Below, in pieces: positions 45,991 to 56,930 of a DNA stretch of 64,000 nucleotides. The notes beneath the pieces were generated by a model. That model worked only from the letters and a program-made list of their open reading frames with translations, ran no database searches and was not told the DNA's origin. Position numbers and translations under genes: made by a program. Position 1 is the first letter of the stretch; each line of letters opens with the position of its first letter. Origin of the DNA: Magicicada septendecula (lineage: Eukaryota > Arthropoda > Insecta > Hemiptera > Cicadidae). The stretch covers positions 25,816,120-25,880,119 of the forward strand of contig CM068373.1 in assembly GCA_034769895.1 (NCBI GenBank), read 5' to 3'.

Positions 45991-47899
45991 TTTATTATGA
46001 TTGTGGATCGTTCTGTAGACTTGTAACGTATGAAGCAGTGCACTCCAAAATTTATCTCAATTTATTAATTCACCTGATCTAGAGTGCCATTACAGAGTGG
46101 GCTATTAGTCGCTTGACTAAATCAATTTGTTTTTAACTAACTAACTAGTGTTAAATGACTTATAGACTATTCTGTATTATGCGCAATTTTGAAATTTTCG
46201 TTTACAAGGATTACAGTGAATGTCTCCTGAAACGCTATGAATACAAACATCTACAGCGTTCTTAAGACAAACCTAGTTGAGGTATTGAAGAACCGTTATG
46301 CATTTTCTGTGGAAGCGCGTAAGTAAGAGACTTTTAGTCTGTAGCAGCAGTCGGCAACCCTACGTCCGTCGATAAGGTTTGACGCGCCGGCGAACCAATT
46401 TGTAACTTTATTTTCTTTTGAACGAAGGAACCCCGCATTGTACCTGCTTCGAAGTACTGTATTATATAATACCACAAGCCATTTACAAAACCACGCTACG
46501 TCTTCCAACAAATACGATTTTCAAGCTTGTCGCCCAGAGCCTGTAAACTCTTTTCTCTGATTTTTTTTAAGTTTTACATTCCTGTGCACTTTATGAAAAT
46601 AAATAGTGTAATGTTGTAAGCTCTTTAATTTATTTTTACTAAAATGTTATCCTGTTTGACAATTTTTAAAGTCTTGATAGTTTTAACGTGCGTGTGCATG
46701 CTCAAAAATTGTTGATGACCTACTCCTATCCCACACCTGAAAAATACTGCTAAGCTTTTCTTGATTCGGGGTTCCACGTCGCTAAATATAAGCGCAAAGA
46801 TATTATAAAGCGACAGTTAAAGTTTGTAACGTCCAGCTACTGAACTCCGCACCTTTCTATTTTCCATTGAAAATAGCTGGCTCTAGTTCTGAACGGCACT
46901 AGTTTTGAGACTTTTCTCTGTACAGTCTAAATTGTAATGTGGTGATCTAAAACCATAACAAATAAATGAAGATTTTTAAAACAACAAATAGTGTTAATTT
47001 TCCTACTGATCTTTTTTTTATCCTTCATCCCTCTTAAGTTGCACTGACTTCTCACAAACTTTGAGTAGTCTAGTCGTGGTTTAAAAACTCCTCCTCATCC
47101 ATAATGTTTCTGTCGTGTGATAGTCTCGTCATCAAACACGTCTTTCCCTCTAAGGATTTCCCTCTAATACTCACTTTAGTTATATTGTAAATTTATTTTC
47201 CGCGCTTCTGTTATGGTTGTACCATCGTAGACCGACTTTTAAAGCATCGTAGATTAATCTCCGAAATTCTTCGGTTCGCAACGTACTTTCTTGTGTCAGT
47301 TGTAGTCATCTTCGGATTTAATCTAATCCCGTGACTCTTATTGTATCATTTATTTCCTTCACTTTGGCCGTAGTCGATTTTTATACGAACCGAAGTTTGT
47401 ACAATACGTTAAAAGTTTTACCGGAAAACATTGTATACCGCCGTCCGGTGTGGTGGGAAACTATGGGAAAGTTGATGTCACAATTTTGTGTATACCAGAC
47501 AAACTTTGATATTTTTAAAACCATATTTAAATAAGCAATACACAATTCAAAAGAACGGCGCGTGAGTGTGTCACACGAAATCACAAGATGGCCCACAAGT
47601 TGGAGTTGAAAATCACCGGTTCGCCGCGGGGAAATATTAGTACAGCTCAAGAACGCGTTTGTGTAAGACGTTTTATAAAGGCCGTTTTAAAAATGTTCAC
47701 AAGTACTATTAAATAAAATAGTAGCAGTTATCATAGTGAAAGAACTTAGTAAATAACACAATGACAAACTATTGAACTTGCACAAATTTTCCTTTAAAAT
47801 TCTAAATTGTCAAAACATCTTCGCTACAAGAAAATAAGTACCTATTGTAAATTCTTACAAAGTAATGGAAGAATAAATAAGGAATCCGGAAAGATTTCT
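45991..47899. other. Unassigned DNA
   Basis: About 1.9 kb without a supported gene or repeat. Several short minus ORFs (46296-46511, 47381-47650) have no recognisable content. Confidence 0.4.
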
Positions 47900-48402
47900 A
47901 TGACACCAGCAAAACGAATGTGGGGAGGATGACACAACATCGAAATTTCGAGGAGAACACGAGCTGCGCAGACGCAGCACCGCCTAACGCCAGTTCACAA
48001 ACAACGAATGTTGACAGTGAGATAGAACACACAGAATGCTACAAAATGCAAGCAGACAAGACGCTTGAGAATCGAGATTTAGCGTTTATAACCCAGTTGG
48101 CGTCTGGCAACGGAGCACTTTGCAAAGTCCTTTTACGGCAACTTTGTGATCGTATATGGTTCCAAAATGATTTAAACCGACCCGATGCAGCTGTGTTGTA
48201 ATTCGTATAAAACAAGAACTTACAGATGAAGACGTTACACAGTTTATGTTGTGCTCAAACTGGTGGACATTTGTAAAACAAAGAAAAGTGCCAACATTGA
48301 GTAAGAGTAACGGCTTCTCGTATCCACTGAAGCCAACGTGTTTGCCGCCGTTAGATTCACTCAGCGACTACCAACTTGATGTTGGCCACGGATCGAACTA
48401 AT
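47900..48402 (+). pseudogene. Helitron-type protein fragment (second copy)
   Basis: The ORF 47920-48201 ends QLCDRIWFQNDLNRPDAAV. After a one-base frameshift the reading continues FVRIKQELTDEDVTQFMLCS, NWWTFVKQRKVPTLSKSNGF and SYPLKPTCLPPLDSLSDYQL. The CDR-WF-NDL block followed by a short Cys-containing segment and K-P-LS-NGF-YP-P-LPPLD is the conserved pre-helicase region of many arthropod Helitron proteins. It stops before the Rep and helicase domains. It shares the CDRxWF motif with the fragment at 33.5 kb. Confidence 0.6.
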
Positions 48403-49612
48403 TTTACAACTTTAAAAAATACCGCGATAGACTAAACGTTTTCGAGAAACATAATAAGTGTATCATGTAAGTCTTACATATCGTACTGCCCGTACCAAAG
48501 TCCTGTGTTTAACAAAATTTTACAAATTAGTCAGCAATTAGTCAGTGAGAAACAAATAAAATAAAAGACATCCAAGTTAGTTTATTTCTTTTTTACCAAA
48601 TCTACAAACACCCCGACCCAGCAACACCGCCAGGATAAGACGTTTTCCGCCAAAAACCTCAGCGGTAGTGACCACGACAGTACCTACCCCTTATTTAAAT
48701 ATTTTGTTTCACCTAATTTGTATCGTACTACCCTATAAAGTGATCTGTAACTTGTTTACCACGTTCTATCCTTATTTAAATGTCTCTAGAACTTGTACCG
48801 CATTGAAGTGTTACAGATCCCAGACATTTGAAACTCTTTAATCACTTCTCCTTCTTCTACTTATGTGTAATGCAGAAAAAGAAATTAATCCCTCTAACGT
48901 TGCGTTCGACATTATCAGACATTTTTATTTTCTTTTTACACTACTCTAAAATAATTAAAAACCACTCATCTTTATTAAATAATAGACCTAAAACAAGAAA
49001 ATATTTTTCGACAGCTCCTAAATTCTAATTATTTACTTCAACGTGGAATATTAATGTAGATATTTAAAACACAGTACAACATTTATTGCCAAATATAGCA
49101 AGAAAAGAGCCAAATAAAAACTTTATTTAAAAAAATTTGTATACTCCTAATATAAATATATTTAACAACCAAACAATACCTGTTTTTTAATAATGTGTCA
49201 AGTAATTTCGTGAACCAACGACGAAAGTGGCATTTATGTAGAAAGTCTAAAATAATGTCTCTTTCAGAAGGGTTGCTAACAAGAAAAGGGTGAGCCTGAC
49301 AGCAGCGTCGTGTAATAATAGCGCCCACTATGTTCAATAATCACACCTTGTCTGTTCGTTGTTAGTGGACGTTTTTAGACCTCGCTTGTAAGAAGTTATT
49401 ACCTCGTATAATAACAAGACTACTGATGTACACCGCTGTTAATCTTTTAATTTCAATTTTCCCTGAGACAAAAAAAAAAATAATTTTGAACATTTTTAGA
49501 CAGAATACACATAAAAAACTTTTGCGCTCTGATACATAATTTATATAGGCAGCGAAAGTAATTTGGAGTTCTCTGTTTCATAACAGCTTAGTTGTTTTAA
49601 ATTTATAACGTT
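48403..49612. other. Unassigned AT-rich DNA
   Basis: No gene or repeat recognised in about 1.2 kb. Confidence 0.4.
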
Positions 49613-49866
49613 TTAAATAATTCATCCTCATCCTCATGATCTGTAGGGATTAAAACCTAGGACTGTTTGTTCCGGTCTCAAACAGCCAAAGATTAGAGCT
49701 GGCGACTCCAACGCTTCCTCGGAAGTCCCACACCTCTCCGTCTCCTCCTCGGAAGTCCCACACCTCTCCGTCCCTTCGGCCTATAGTAGTTCCTCAGTTG
49801 TTTGTGGATGCAGCATTCATCCATTCGGCAAATATGTTACATCAATTCAGCCGATACCGTGAAATA

Positions 49867-51003
49867 CTATCCTGTTTTTTAACTCCTAAAGGCAATGCCT
49901 TGTCGCTGTAGCCACGTCACTCTATCCCTTGCGATATTCTTCATTTCTCCATAGGACCCACTATTCACGACACCCATTGTGCTGCGGAAGTATGCAGTTC
50001 TTGGTCTTCCTTTGGGCTTCTTCCCCACTACTTTGCCCTCAAAGATGTTAGTTAAAAAAGCACTATGTCTGATCACATGCCCTATCAACTTAATCTTCCT
50101 CACCTCTATACTCCTAAGCAGTGTTCTATTCTCATTTATTTCCTCTAAGATCTGTTCATTCGTCTTCCTATCTGTCCAACTAGTTTTTGTCATTCTCCGC
50201 CAAATCCACATCTCCATTGCCTGAAGTCTGTCACTCTCCACCTTCCCTAAGGTCCACGATTCACACCCGTAAGTTAAAACACTCCATACAAGTACCTTAA
50301 CAAACTTTTTCCTTGTTTCAATACTAATATGGTTGTTTGTTAATAAATTCCTTTTGCTCTGGAATGCTTGTTTTGCCAGAGCTACTCTCCTCTTAATCTC
50401 TGCCAGACACTTATTCCCACTTGTAACTATGCTACCCAGGTAACAAAATTCAGTAACGTGCTCTAATATTGTGTAGTTCAACATAATGGTTGATTTAATG
50501 TCTTCTCTTTTTTTACTTACAACCATTATTTTAGTTTTCCTAACATTTATCCTCAATCTCCAAGCGTGAAGAATTTTGTTAAACGTACCTAACATTCGGG
50601 TCATATCCTTTTCTGAGTCAGCCATCAGTACAATATCATCTGCGAAGCGAATACTGTGTATCCGTTCCCCATTTATTTTAATTCCCCTAGAACTCCTTTT
50701 CATCTGAGTTACAACATCTTCTATAAACAAATTAAACAAGTACGGTGACAGTGGGCAACCTTGTCTTACCCCTCTTCTTATTATTGCTTCCTTTTTACAT
50801 CCATTCATGTCTATTTCAGTACTTTGCAACCTATAAATATTGAAGATTACCCTTCTAACTTTCCAGTCAAGTCCTGACTTCCTCATAGTTTGAAACAACA
50901 GCTTCCAATCAACATTGTCGAACGCCTTCTCGAGATCCACAAATACCAAATAGGTTTTCCTATTCACTTCAATTCTCCTCTCCAAGATCTGCCACTATCC
51001 TGT
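49867..51003 (-). mobile_element. Nested LINE insertion with 9-bp TSD
   Basis: CTATCCTGT occurs at 49867-49875 and 50995-51003. On both sides the outer LINE sequence resumes in register with its relative at 11.24 kb (ATTATGGGTATACTCGACAG). On the minus strand the insert ends TTAAAAAA right before the TSD, as expected for a LINE 3' end, and its 5' end cuts into ORF2. The insert proper is 49876-50994. Confidence 0.9.
49879..50985 (-). CDS. LINE reverse transcriptase, 5'-truncated but open
   Basis: RNA-dependent DNA polymerase of a non-LTR retrotransposon, 368 codons with no internal stop, the best-preserved RT in the window. Motif A YLVFVDLEKAFDNVDW (about residues 12-27), motif B RRGVRQGCPLSPYLFNLFIE (about 70-89), motif C IRFADDIVLMA (FADD at 50635-50646), then CYLGSIVTSG, LTYGCESWTLGK, KTSWTDRKTNEQI and GHVIRHS near the end. 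The listed start is a non-ATG codon; the frame is open up to the truncation point (50994), so the N-terminal endonuclease and RT fingers are simply missing. A young insertion, but not autonomous. Confidence 0.93.
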   Translation of the reverse strand: MERRIEVNRKTYLVFVDLEKAFDNVDWKLLFQTMRKSGLDWKVRRVIFNIYRLQSTEIDMNGCKKEAIIRRGVRQGCPLSPYLFNLFIEDVVTQMKRSSRGIKINGERIHSIRFADDIVLMADSEKDMTRMLGTFNKILHAWRLRINVRKTKIMVVSKKREDIKSTIMLNYTILEHVTEFCYLGSIVTSGNKCLAEIKRRVALAKQAFQSKRNLLTNNHISIETRKKFVKVLVWSVLTYGCESWTLGKVESDRLQAMEMWIWRRMTKTSWTDRKTNEQILEEINENRTLLRSIEVRKIKLIGHVIRHSAFLTNIFEGKVVGKKPKGRPRTAYFRSTMGVVNSGSYGEMKNIARDRVTWLQRQGIAFRS

Positions 51004-51711
51004 ATACTCATAATATTCAGTTCCTGCCGTATATCTGTGTTTCTCCTATGATGATGTACTGGCACGTGCCTGAAAAATCTCATTTAAGCCGCTTGGATAC
51101 GACTGGCCTGGCATTTCGTTAAAGTCCAATTCTCAGACCCACAAATATGTATGGGAAGGATCATCACCTTCTAGAATTTTTGGCGTGTTTCTTTATTTGC
51201 TGACTAAAGGATTCGCCTGATGGTCCCGCACATGATGTTGAACTTATGCAACTTGTTCACCACGTGGTTGCTTGTATTGAAAGCCCAGGTATTCAAAATT
51301 GCTGACTTGTTCCAGGGCAGTATAATTAATAACAATTTTTGCCCGTACCGAATCAGTTCCCAGAAAAGCTATCACCTTGGTCTTAAGCGGGGATGTTTGT
51401 AATCCAGAGTCTTTGCAGATTGGATTTAACAAATGTATACGAGTTGGACATTAGGTTTCCAAGAACGACAGAAAAGCCTCGCCGTCCGCAAAAAGAAAAG
51501 CGTCAATTGCAGAGTCGCCAGTTATAAAATGCTCCGGAAGACACATCTGCCAGTTTAGTATGACATCATCAATATATAAATTAAAAAGAGAAGGTGATAA
51601 TGGACACCCTTGTCGTACTCCACAATCGATGAGGCTAAATCTAGGAGCTGTTCTCGGTTTCCCTGCTTCTATTAAGATTTCATTCTCAATAGGGAAATTG
51701 GTCCAATTTTA
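51004..51711 (-). pseudogene. Outer LINE RT fragment (FADG variant)
   Basis: From high to low coordinates: NEILIEAGKPRTAPRFSLID, GVRQGCPLSPSLFNLYIDDV, LFADGEAFLSF (motif C reads FADG instead of FADD, so the second catalytic Asp is lost), then KDSGLQTSPLKTKVIAFLG, VSNFEYLGFQYK. Continues as the ends of 10.6-11.4 kb. Frameshifts between blocks. Dead. Confidence 0.82.
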
Positions 51712-51720
51712 TTAAATAAT

Positions 51721-52130
51721 GGATATTCCTCTTATTGTTACTTAGTATGTTGTTAAAAGGTAGCTATTAAAATTAAATATACTACGTACAATCTAGACTA
51801 TAGAAGCAAGTTTCCGTTACAGCTGCCTGACAATAACTAAATACATGCTGAACCATTAAGGATCGAATTGGCACTAAGATACCATATAAAACACTCCCGC
51901 GTAAGGTCATATATTAAGTTAATAGTGCACTAGTCCGAACACTCAATCCCCTGGAAAAAGGTAGGTAACATACATTACCTCCACGTTATAAGATTTATAT
52001 TTAAAATCATTTTCAAAATTAAATATTTTCATAGAGATACTTCTTTCTACTTCTTGCTTCAGCCTTAATAACAGTACTGTGATCACTAACGTATACCACC
52101 TCACGTTAGCGCACTCGATTTTCACTGACG
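51721..52130. other. Unassigned DNA
   Basis: No gene recognised. Confidence 0.35.
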
Positions 52131-52215
52131 ATGGCAGTCGATGGCACTACCGAAACGTCTGGTTTTGCAGAAAACATTGGACCACGGCCAAACAGCCGGG
52201 GAAGGAATTTTAACA
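52131..52215 (+). repeat. Terminal-repeat-like sequence with hammerhead-like core
   Basis: TTCACTGACGATGGCAG, a short loop, then CACTACCGAAACGTCTGG, followed by TGGACCACGGCCAAACAGCC. The same series occurs inverted at 56745-56830, so it is a dispersed element end. Core box CTGACGA at 52135, GAAA at about 52152. Confidence 0.6.
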
Positions 52216-52232
52216 ACAAACTACTTCTTTGT

Positions 52233-52431
52233 TTTTCTTTTATAAAATTGCTAAACTGCTATAATTGTTTTTATTATTTAGACAAAGCTTTTCGTCATTA
52301 CTGACATCTTCAGGTCTTAAACAACGTTGTTTAAGTAGGTTGTTTAAGACCTGAAGATGTCAGTAATGACGAAAAGCTTTGTCTAAATAATAAAAACAAT
52401 TATAGCAGTTTAGCAATTTTATAAAAGAAAA
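52233..52431. repeat. Perfect 93-bp-arm palindrome
   Basis: 52233-52325 and 52339-52431 are reverse complements with no mismatch seen, around a 13-bp centre (GTTGTTTAAGTAG). Each arm contains CTGAAGATGTCAGTAATGAC, then GAAAAGC: a CTGAAGA box, a GTCA/TGAC stem and GAAA. The centre itself repeats part of the arm. The structure can extrude as a cruciform. Confidence 0.93.
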
Positions 52432-53620
52432 GTAAGGATGGCTGCTAATTTAAACAATACGAATACTTCTTTGTTGCCGATCACCTAGTACACATGTAAA
52501 AAATTATCCCCTCCCCCTCGAACTATCATTTTCATTTGTAGAAAATTACTCCTTCCCCTTCAACTACCCTTTTCATTTATAGATATTTCATCTACCTTTC
52601 TATAGTAGATTATTATGACCTTCTTTTCAGCATACTTTATTTATAAAAATTAAGTACTTTACTCTTGTTAAAACATAAAACGTTGCTGGTAAACTATTCC
52701 TTTCCCTTAAACGATCTTCACCAAAATCAATAAGCCTTGACTCCTCTTCAATTGAAGGATGTATGAAAAAAATCATTTTATTCTGTTTTCATTTAGTTAT
52801 TGTTTGTAATAAAGAAATTCTGCACACAGACACTTTTCTGAAAATGACTTTTCTTCATGTTTTGTGTGTAGTACAATCAGAATCAGCCCGCATCTCCAAC
52901 ACGATTTTTTCTCCATCATCAAACTTTCATTTCCTTATGGAACATGGAATTAAAAATGGATAAGAACCAACAAATGGATGCGGAAGACCAAGATATTCGT
53001 GGTGAAAAAGGGTTGATGCAGCAGTACAAGAAGGGCGCCCCAATGAAGAACATTCGACTACTACAGTGACATACTCACAGAAAAACTTAGGCGACAAACA
53101 ATTTCACTCTACGAACCTGAATTCAAATTTTTTTAATGTTCTCTCTCGGCATTTTGTAAATAATTATCTATAAAGGCCTTGACAAAGAAATTATATGTCT
53201 ATGCTCCTGTAGAGTAAATCAATAGTAAATGTTTTACTGAACAATTCTCTCGTTGAAAGCGATGTGTGCTGGTGCACGCTCGAAGAAAGTGATACAGACT
53301 AAGTTAAGGACACCCACACTCTCACACACAGAACGTTCCCATGTGTTGCCTCCGACGTTTCGTTTCCTTTGACGTTTGCTTGGGGGAACGAAGTCTATTA
53401 CTTTCAATTCACCTCAGGCAAGCGTCTACTGACTACGGTTTCAAAACTAACACCGAGGCGTAGTTTTCCGAGTGGCTGAACATTTCCCACAGGGATTTCA
53501 GTCTTGAAAGGTCGCGTCAGACTCCATCTCAACGTCCCATTAACAGTTATTGTTACGTCTATAAAATGTTTGTGGGCTGAATTCGTTTAGCCTCTCTCTC
53601 TCTGCTGTACGCCTAAAGTT
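52432..53620. other. Unassigned DNA
   Basis: Two related lines near 52500-52580 (CCCCTCCCCCTCGAACTATC and CTTCCCCTTCAACTACC) suggest a short decayed duplication. No gene. Confidence 0.35.
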
Positions 53621-53626
53621 GTCAGT

Positions 53627-54130
53627 TTACACCAATGCCTACTTTGTTCCGTTGAACTTCTCTACGTGTCATCTGAAACGAACTATTTCCTTCGGTCTTG
53701 AGGGAACTGAAGATTCCTGTTTTAGTGTTTACTAGTACAAATAAATTATTTGAACAATAAACGCTTGTAAAATACTTGGAGCAAAATGTTTTTATATGAA
53801 AACACATGGAATGTAATATACTGTTATAACAAATTTATATATTTTATAAAAAAATATCTGAGTTTAATTATAATACCTACTTTGTTTACACCAATGTCTA
53901 CTTTGTTCCGTTGAACTTCTCTACGTGTGAACTGAAACGAACTATTTCCTTCAGTCTTCAGGGAACTGAAGATTCCTGTTTTAGTGTTTACTAGTACAAA
54001 TAAATTATTTGAACAATAAACGCTTGTAAATATACTTGGACCAAATTTTTTTATATGAAAACACATGGAACGTAATATTCTGTTATTAAAAATTTACACA
54101 TTTTATAAAAAAGAATCTGAGTTTAATTAT
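53627..54130. repeat. Tandem duplication, 259-bp period
   Basis: ACACCAATGCCTACTTTGTT at 53629 recurs as ACACCAATGTCTACTTTGTT at 53888. The two ~245-bp copies differ at a few positions. Each carries the same minus-strand ORF (53622-53807, 53824-54066), which therefore reflects the duplication rather than a gene. Confidence 0.92.
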
Positions 54131-54239
54131 AAATATAAAAATATTTTACATCCGTCTCATTAACGACACATGAGGTGGATTACGTCCACCTGTTTGACCA
54201 TATTATATTCATAGATACTTCTTAATTGGTTGCAATAGA

Positions 54240-54419
54240 ATATTTTCATACCGCCATAACTTATTAGCATTTCGTCTAAAGTGTTTTTAGTATTTATAGA
54301 CAGTTAACGTACAACATTTGAAACCTACACGCATTCTATACTCTCTTCAAAATTTCTATATTTTGACATACTATGAAACTCATTCTTAACCTTACTGCTT
54401 TCAAAAATTCCAAAGTAAG
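54240..54419. repeat. Direct repeat flanking a LINE-tail pair (left)
   Basis: TTATTAGCATTTCGTCTAAA here matches TTATTAGCATTTCGTCCAAA at 55080. The similarity extends about 170 bp through ACTGCTTT near 54408 and 55224. Confidence 0.75.
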
Positions 54420-54424
54420 CAGTA

Positions 54425-54640
54425 AGCAGATAATTCCATCATCTTCACCAGTCTAAGGACTAAGCCTTAGACCTGTTCCGGAACTCATCTCCTCCTCGGT
54501 CTACCGGCGTCTCTCTTTCCAGTAGGGTGATAACCCAAGGTAGCCACAGGTAGACGGATATCATGCACGCGATTCAAGTGGTCACACCATCTCTTTCTGT
54601 GGTTTTCAATTTTCGAGGCTCGTATGAGTTTTGTAAGTAC
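54425..54640 (-). pseudogene. LINE 3' end, minus strand
   Basis: Antisense of the block at 54880-55048: AGACGGATATCATGCACGCG and AGTAGGGTGATAACCCAAGG. On the minus strand it encodes a decayed copy of the C-terminal stretch (ACMISVYLWLPWVITL in shadow frames). Starts with a TGGTGAAGATGATGGAATT-type tail. Confidence 0.65.
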
Positions 54641-54649
54641 ATATATTTT

Positions 54650-55048
54650 TACTTAAGCAGGTTACTGGCCTGCTGTAAAACCCTCACCCTGGAGGACCAG
54701 AAACTTTGATTTCGGGCCGCTCTTCCCCTAGACAGCTGCTTTCGCCTCAGCTGACGAGCTCTCTCTCCCCGATCGTAGTAGACTAACTAACTTAGCCCAT
54801 GTGTGCAGCCATTGGCCCAATGTAGGCTCCTCCGCCTCCACACTAGGTGCACACTTTGCTGCATCATTGTACCAGAAGATTGAAGACCATAGAAGGAGTT
54901 GGTATGAACACTTAAATCGCATGCCTGATATCCGTCTACCTGTGGCTGCCTTGGGTTATCACCCTACTGGGAAGACAGATGTCGGAATACCAAGGGGAAG
55001 ATGGGTTTCGGAACAGGACTAAGTCCTTGGAGTGGTGATGATGACTAT
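54650..55048 (+). pseudogene. LINE 3' end, plus strand
   Basis: Reads KIEDHRRSWYEHLNRMPDIR, LPVAALGYHPTGKTDVGIPR and GRWVSEQD then stop at 55020-55022, followed by a GTGGTGATGATGAC tail. W-x-x-HL-RM-x-D-R-LP and G-x-x-D-x-G-x-P-x-x-RW is the usual LINE ORF2 terminus. The upstream 54655-54800 is the repeat shared with 60-150. Confidence 0.75.
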
Positions 55049-55069
55049 AAAAGATTAGCTTTTCATATC

Positions 55070-55250
55070 GCGATAGCTTATTAGCATTTCGTCCAAAGTG
55101 CTTTCAGTTTATATATGTATATAGACACTTAACATACACGTTTTGAATGCTACATGTATTCCATAATGTCTTCATAATTTCTATATATTTTTTCCATACT
55201 ATATAATGTACTCTTAACTTTTACTGCTTTGAGAACATTGCAAAATAAGG
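55070..55250. repeat. Direct repeat flanking a LINE-tail pair (right)
   Basis: Diverged copy of 54240-54419. Confidence 0.7.
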
Positions 55251-55814
55251 CAATTTTTATAAATGTAATTATATTAATCTGACTCCGCCTTTTGAATTCG
55301 ATTATTTTTTCCATGGTATTTGTAATTCGCAGAAAGAATGACTGAAAATTTGGTAGGCCTACTCTTGAACAACTGGGGAATGTTTGTATAAAATATAATA
55401 TTTAAGTATAAAACTTAAATAAAAGTTAGTTTGAAGAAACTACTGAATTAAATAAAAAATTTCTACATATATGTTTCCCAACAACTGTACTTTTTTACGA
55501 CATTTTTAATTTTTAAATACAATGAGATCATCAAAATAGAATGAAATGAGTTGCAGCTGTCAATGACGTTTTACAGTATTTGTAGATTATTTTAATCAAC
55601 GGCTCTGAAAATAGATTGGTTAGGGAGCCAACTATTTCGGATAATTACTCGCAGTTGTGGACGTTACAATAATGGCACACAAACGTTTGTGACCTTCTTG
55701 ATCGCCGTCTCAGTGATTCACTATTTACATGATTAAGGCAGCACGATCTAGTGACATTTTCTCGTTTTGGAGATAAGTGTATACAGGTATCTTAGTGGCT
55801 AATAAACGTCTACA
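55251..55814. other. Unassigned AT-rich DNA
   Basis: No gene recognised. Confidence 0.35.
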
Positions 55815-55965
55815 TCATCATCATCACTCCAAGAACTAGGCCTTAGACCTGTTCCAGAATCCATCTCCTTCTAGGTCTACCGACATCCCTCTTACAAAAG
55901 TAGAGTAATAACCCAAGGCAGCCACAGGTAGACGGATATCAGGCATGCGATTCAAGTGTTCACAT
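55815..55965 (-). pseudogene. LINE 3' end, third copy of the same family
   Basis: Antisense of the 54.9-kb tail: CAGGTAGACGGATATCAGGC, AGCCACAGGTAG and AGACCTGTTCCAGAATCCAT, with an ATCATCATCATCACTCC tail at the left. Only about 150 bp. Confidence 0.75.
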
Positions 55966-56279
55966 TATATAAATTTCTACTATCACCAATATTTTTCAAA
56001 AATCTTCTACCATTCAGATTACGCGGTAAAATATTTTTCTTCCGGTAATATAGAGGATTCCAAACCACCTGGCTATAAATACAAAATACATTTTATGCAC
56101 TTACACCCACATTGATGTATGTGACCCACGGTTTGGACAAAAAAGGAAAACTGCAAGATTCACAGTGCTCAAATGCAGTTTATTCAAACTACTTTAACTT
56201 ATAGATTGCAAGATATAATAAGGAATAATATATCAGAGCAGAACTTGAAGTAAAGGACATAAAAAAATTACTTCAATTT

Positions 56280-56455
56280 ACAGAAGACAAAGTTGGGGTC
56301 ATCTGCAAAGGACGACAGAGGACCGATTGCCGAAAGCGGCACTGAACTATAAAGCCATTCGTAGAAGAGACGTGGGTCGTCCGAGGATAAGATGGATGCC
56401 GGAACAGGTTTGTATAACCTAATACTTGAAGAGGAAAATAATAATAAGATTTTAT
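56280..56455 (+). pseudogene. Short LINE ORF2 tail
   Basis: Reads WGHLQRTTEDRLPKAALN, YKAIRRRDVGRPRIRWMPEQ and V, then a stop, ending in an AATAATAATAAG tail. In line with the family ending HL-R-x-D-RLPK-AL-Y-P-GRR-GRPR-RW. Confidence 0.78.
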
Positions 56456-56744
56456 GCACTTAAATCCACAAGTAAGGTTAATATTTTATTTTCCTAAAGT
56501 TTAAATTATTCGTCTACATTTTTCTACACCATCTTAGTAGCCAGTCTATGAATGGATAGAATGTTATTGCTCTCAAACACATGACTTTACCGATATATGC
56601 TGTACTCACATACACGCACGATTTTACTAATATACACAATATATTATACTAATACACACTATTCAAAAACACAACATTATTTTTATGTCATTAACATTTC
56701 AATATTATATTAATTCTAAACCCTCAATTTACTGGGCGGTAAAA

Positions 56745-56930
56745 AGTAACTCACGGGCTGTTTGGTCGTGGACCAAAGTTTCCGCCAAAACCAGACGTTT
56801 TGGCAGCACCACTGGTTGCCATCGTCAGTGGAAGAAACGAGTCAAAGCTAACGTGGATGTAGTTCGTTAGGACCGCGTCTGGTTTCAGCGGAAGCCTTGG
56901 AACCACGGCCAAGCAGCCCGGGAGTTAGTT
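56745..56930. repeat. Foldback element with hammerhead-like core
   Basis: Arms 56751-56796 and 56873-56926 are inverted relatives (GGGCTGTTTGGTCGTGGACC against GGAACCACGGCCAAGCAGCC). Minus strand 56792-56830 reads CTGACGATGGCAACC, loop, GTGCTGCCAAAACGTC; here GAAA is CAAA. Same family as 52131-52215. Confidence 0.7.

Larger units (their letters stand above)
49613..51720 (-). mobile_element. Outer LINE, interrupted by a nested LINE
   Basis: Same family as 10608-11472. The 3' end with a (GAT/GAG)-type tail is at 49622-49866 and contains a small tandem duplication of TCCTCCTCGGAAGTCCCACA-like sequence. The RT part is at 51004-51711. Candidate TSD TTAAATAAT at 49613-49621 and 51712-51720; being AT-rich this is only suggestive. 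The element is split at 49867-51003 by the younger insertion. Confidence 0.75.
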
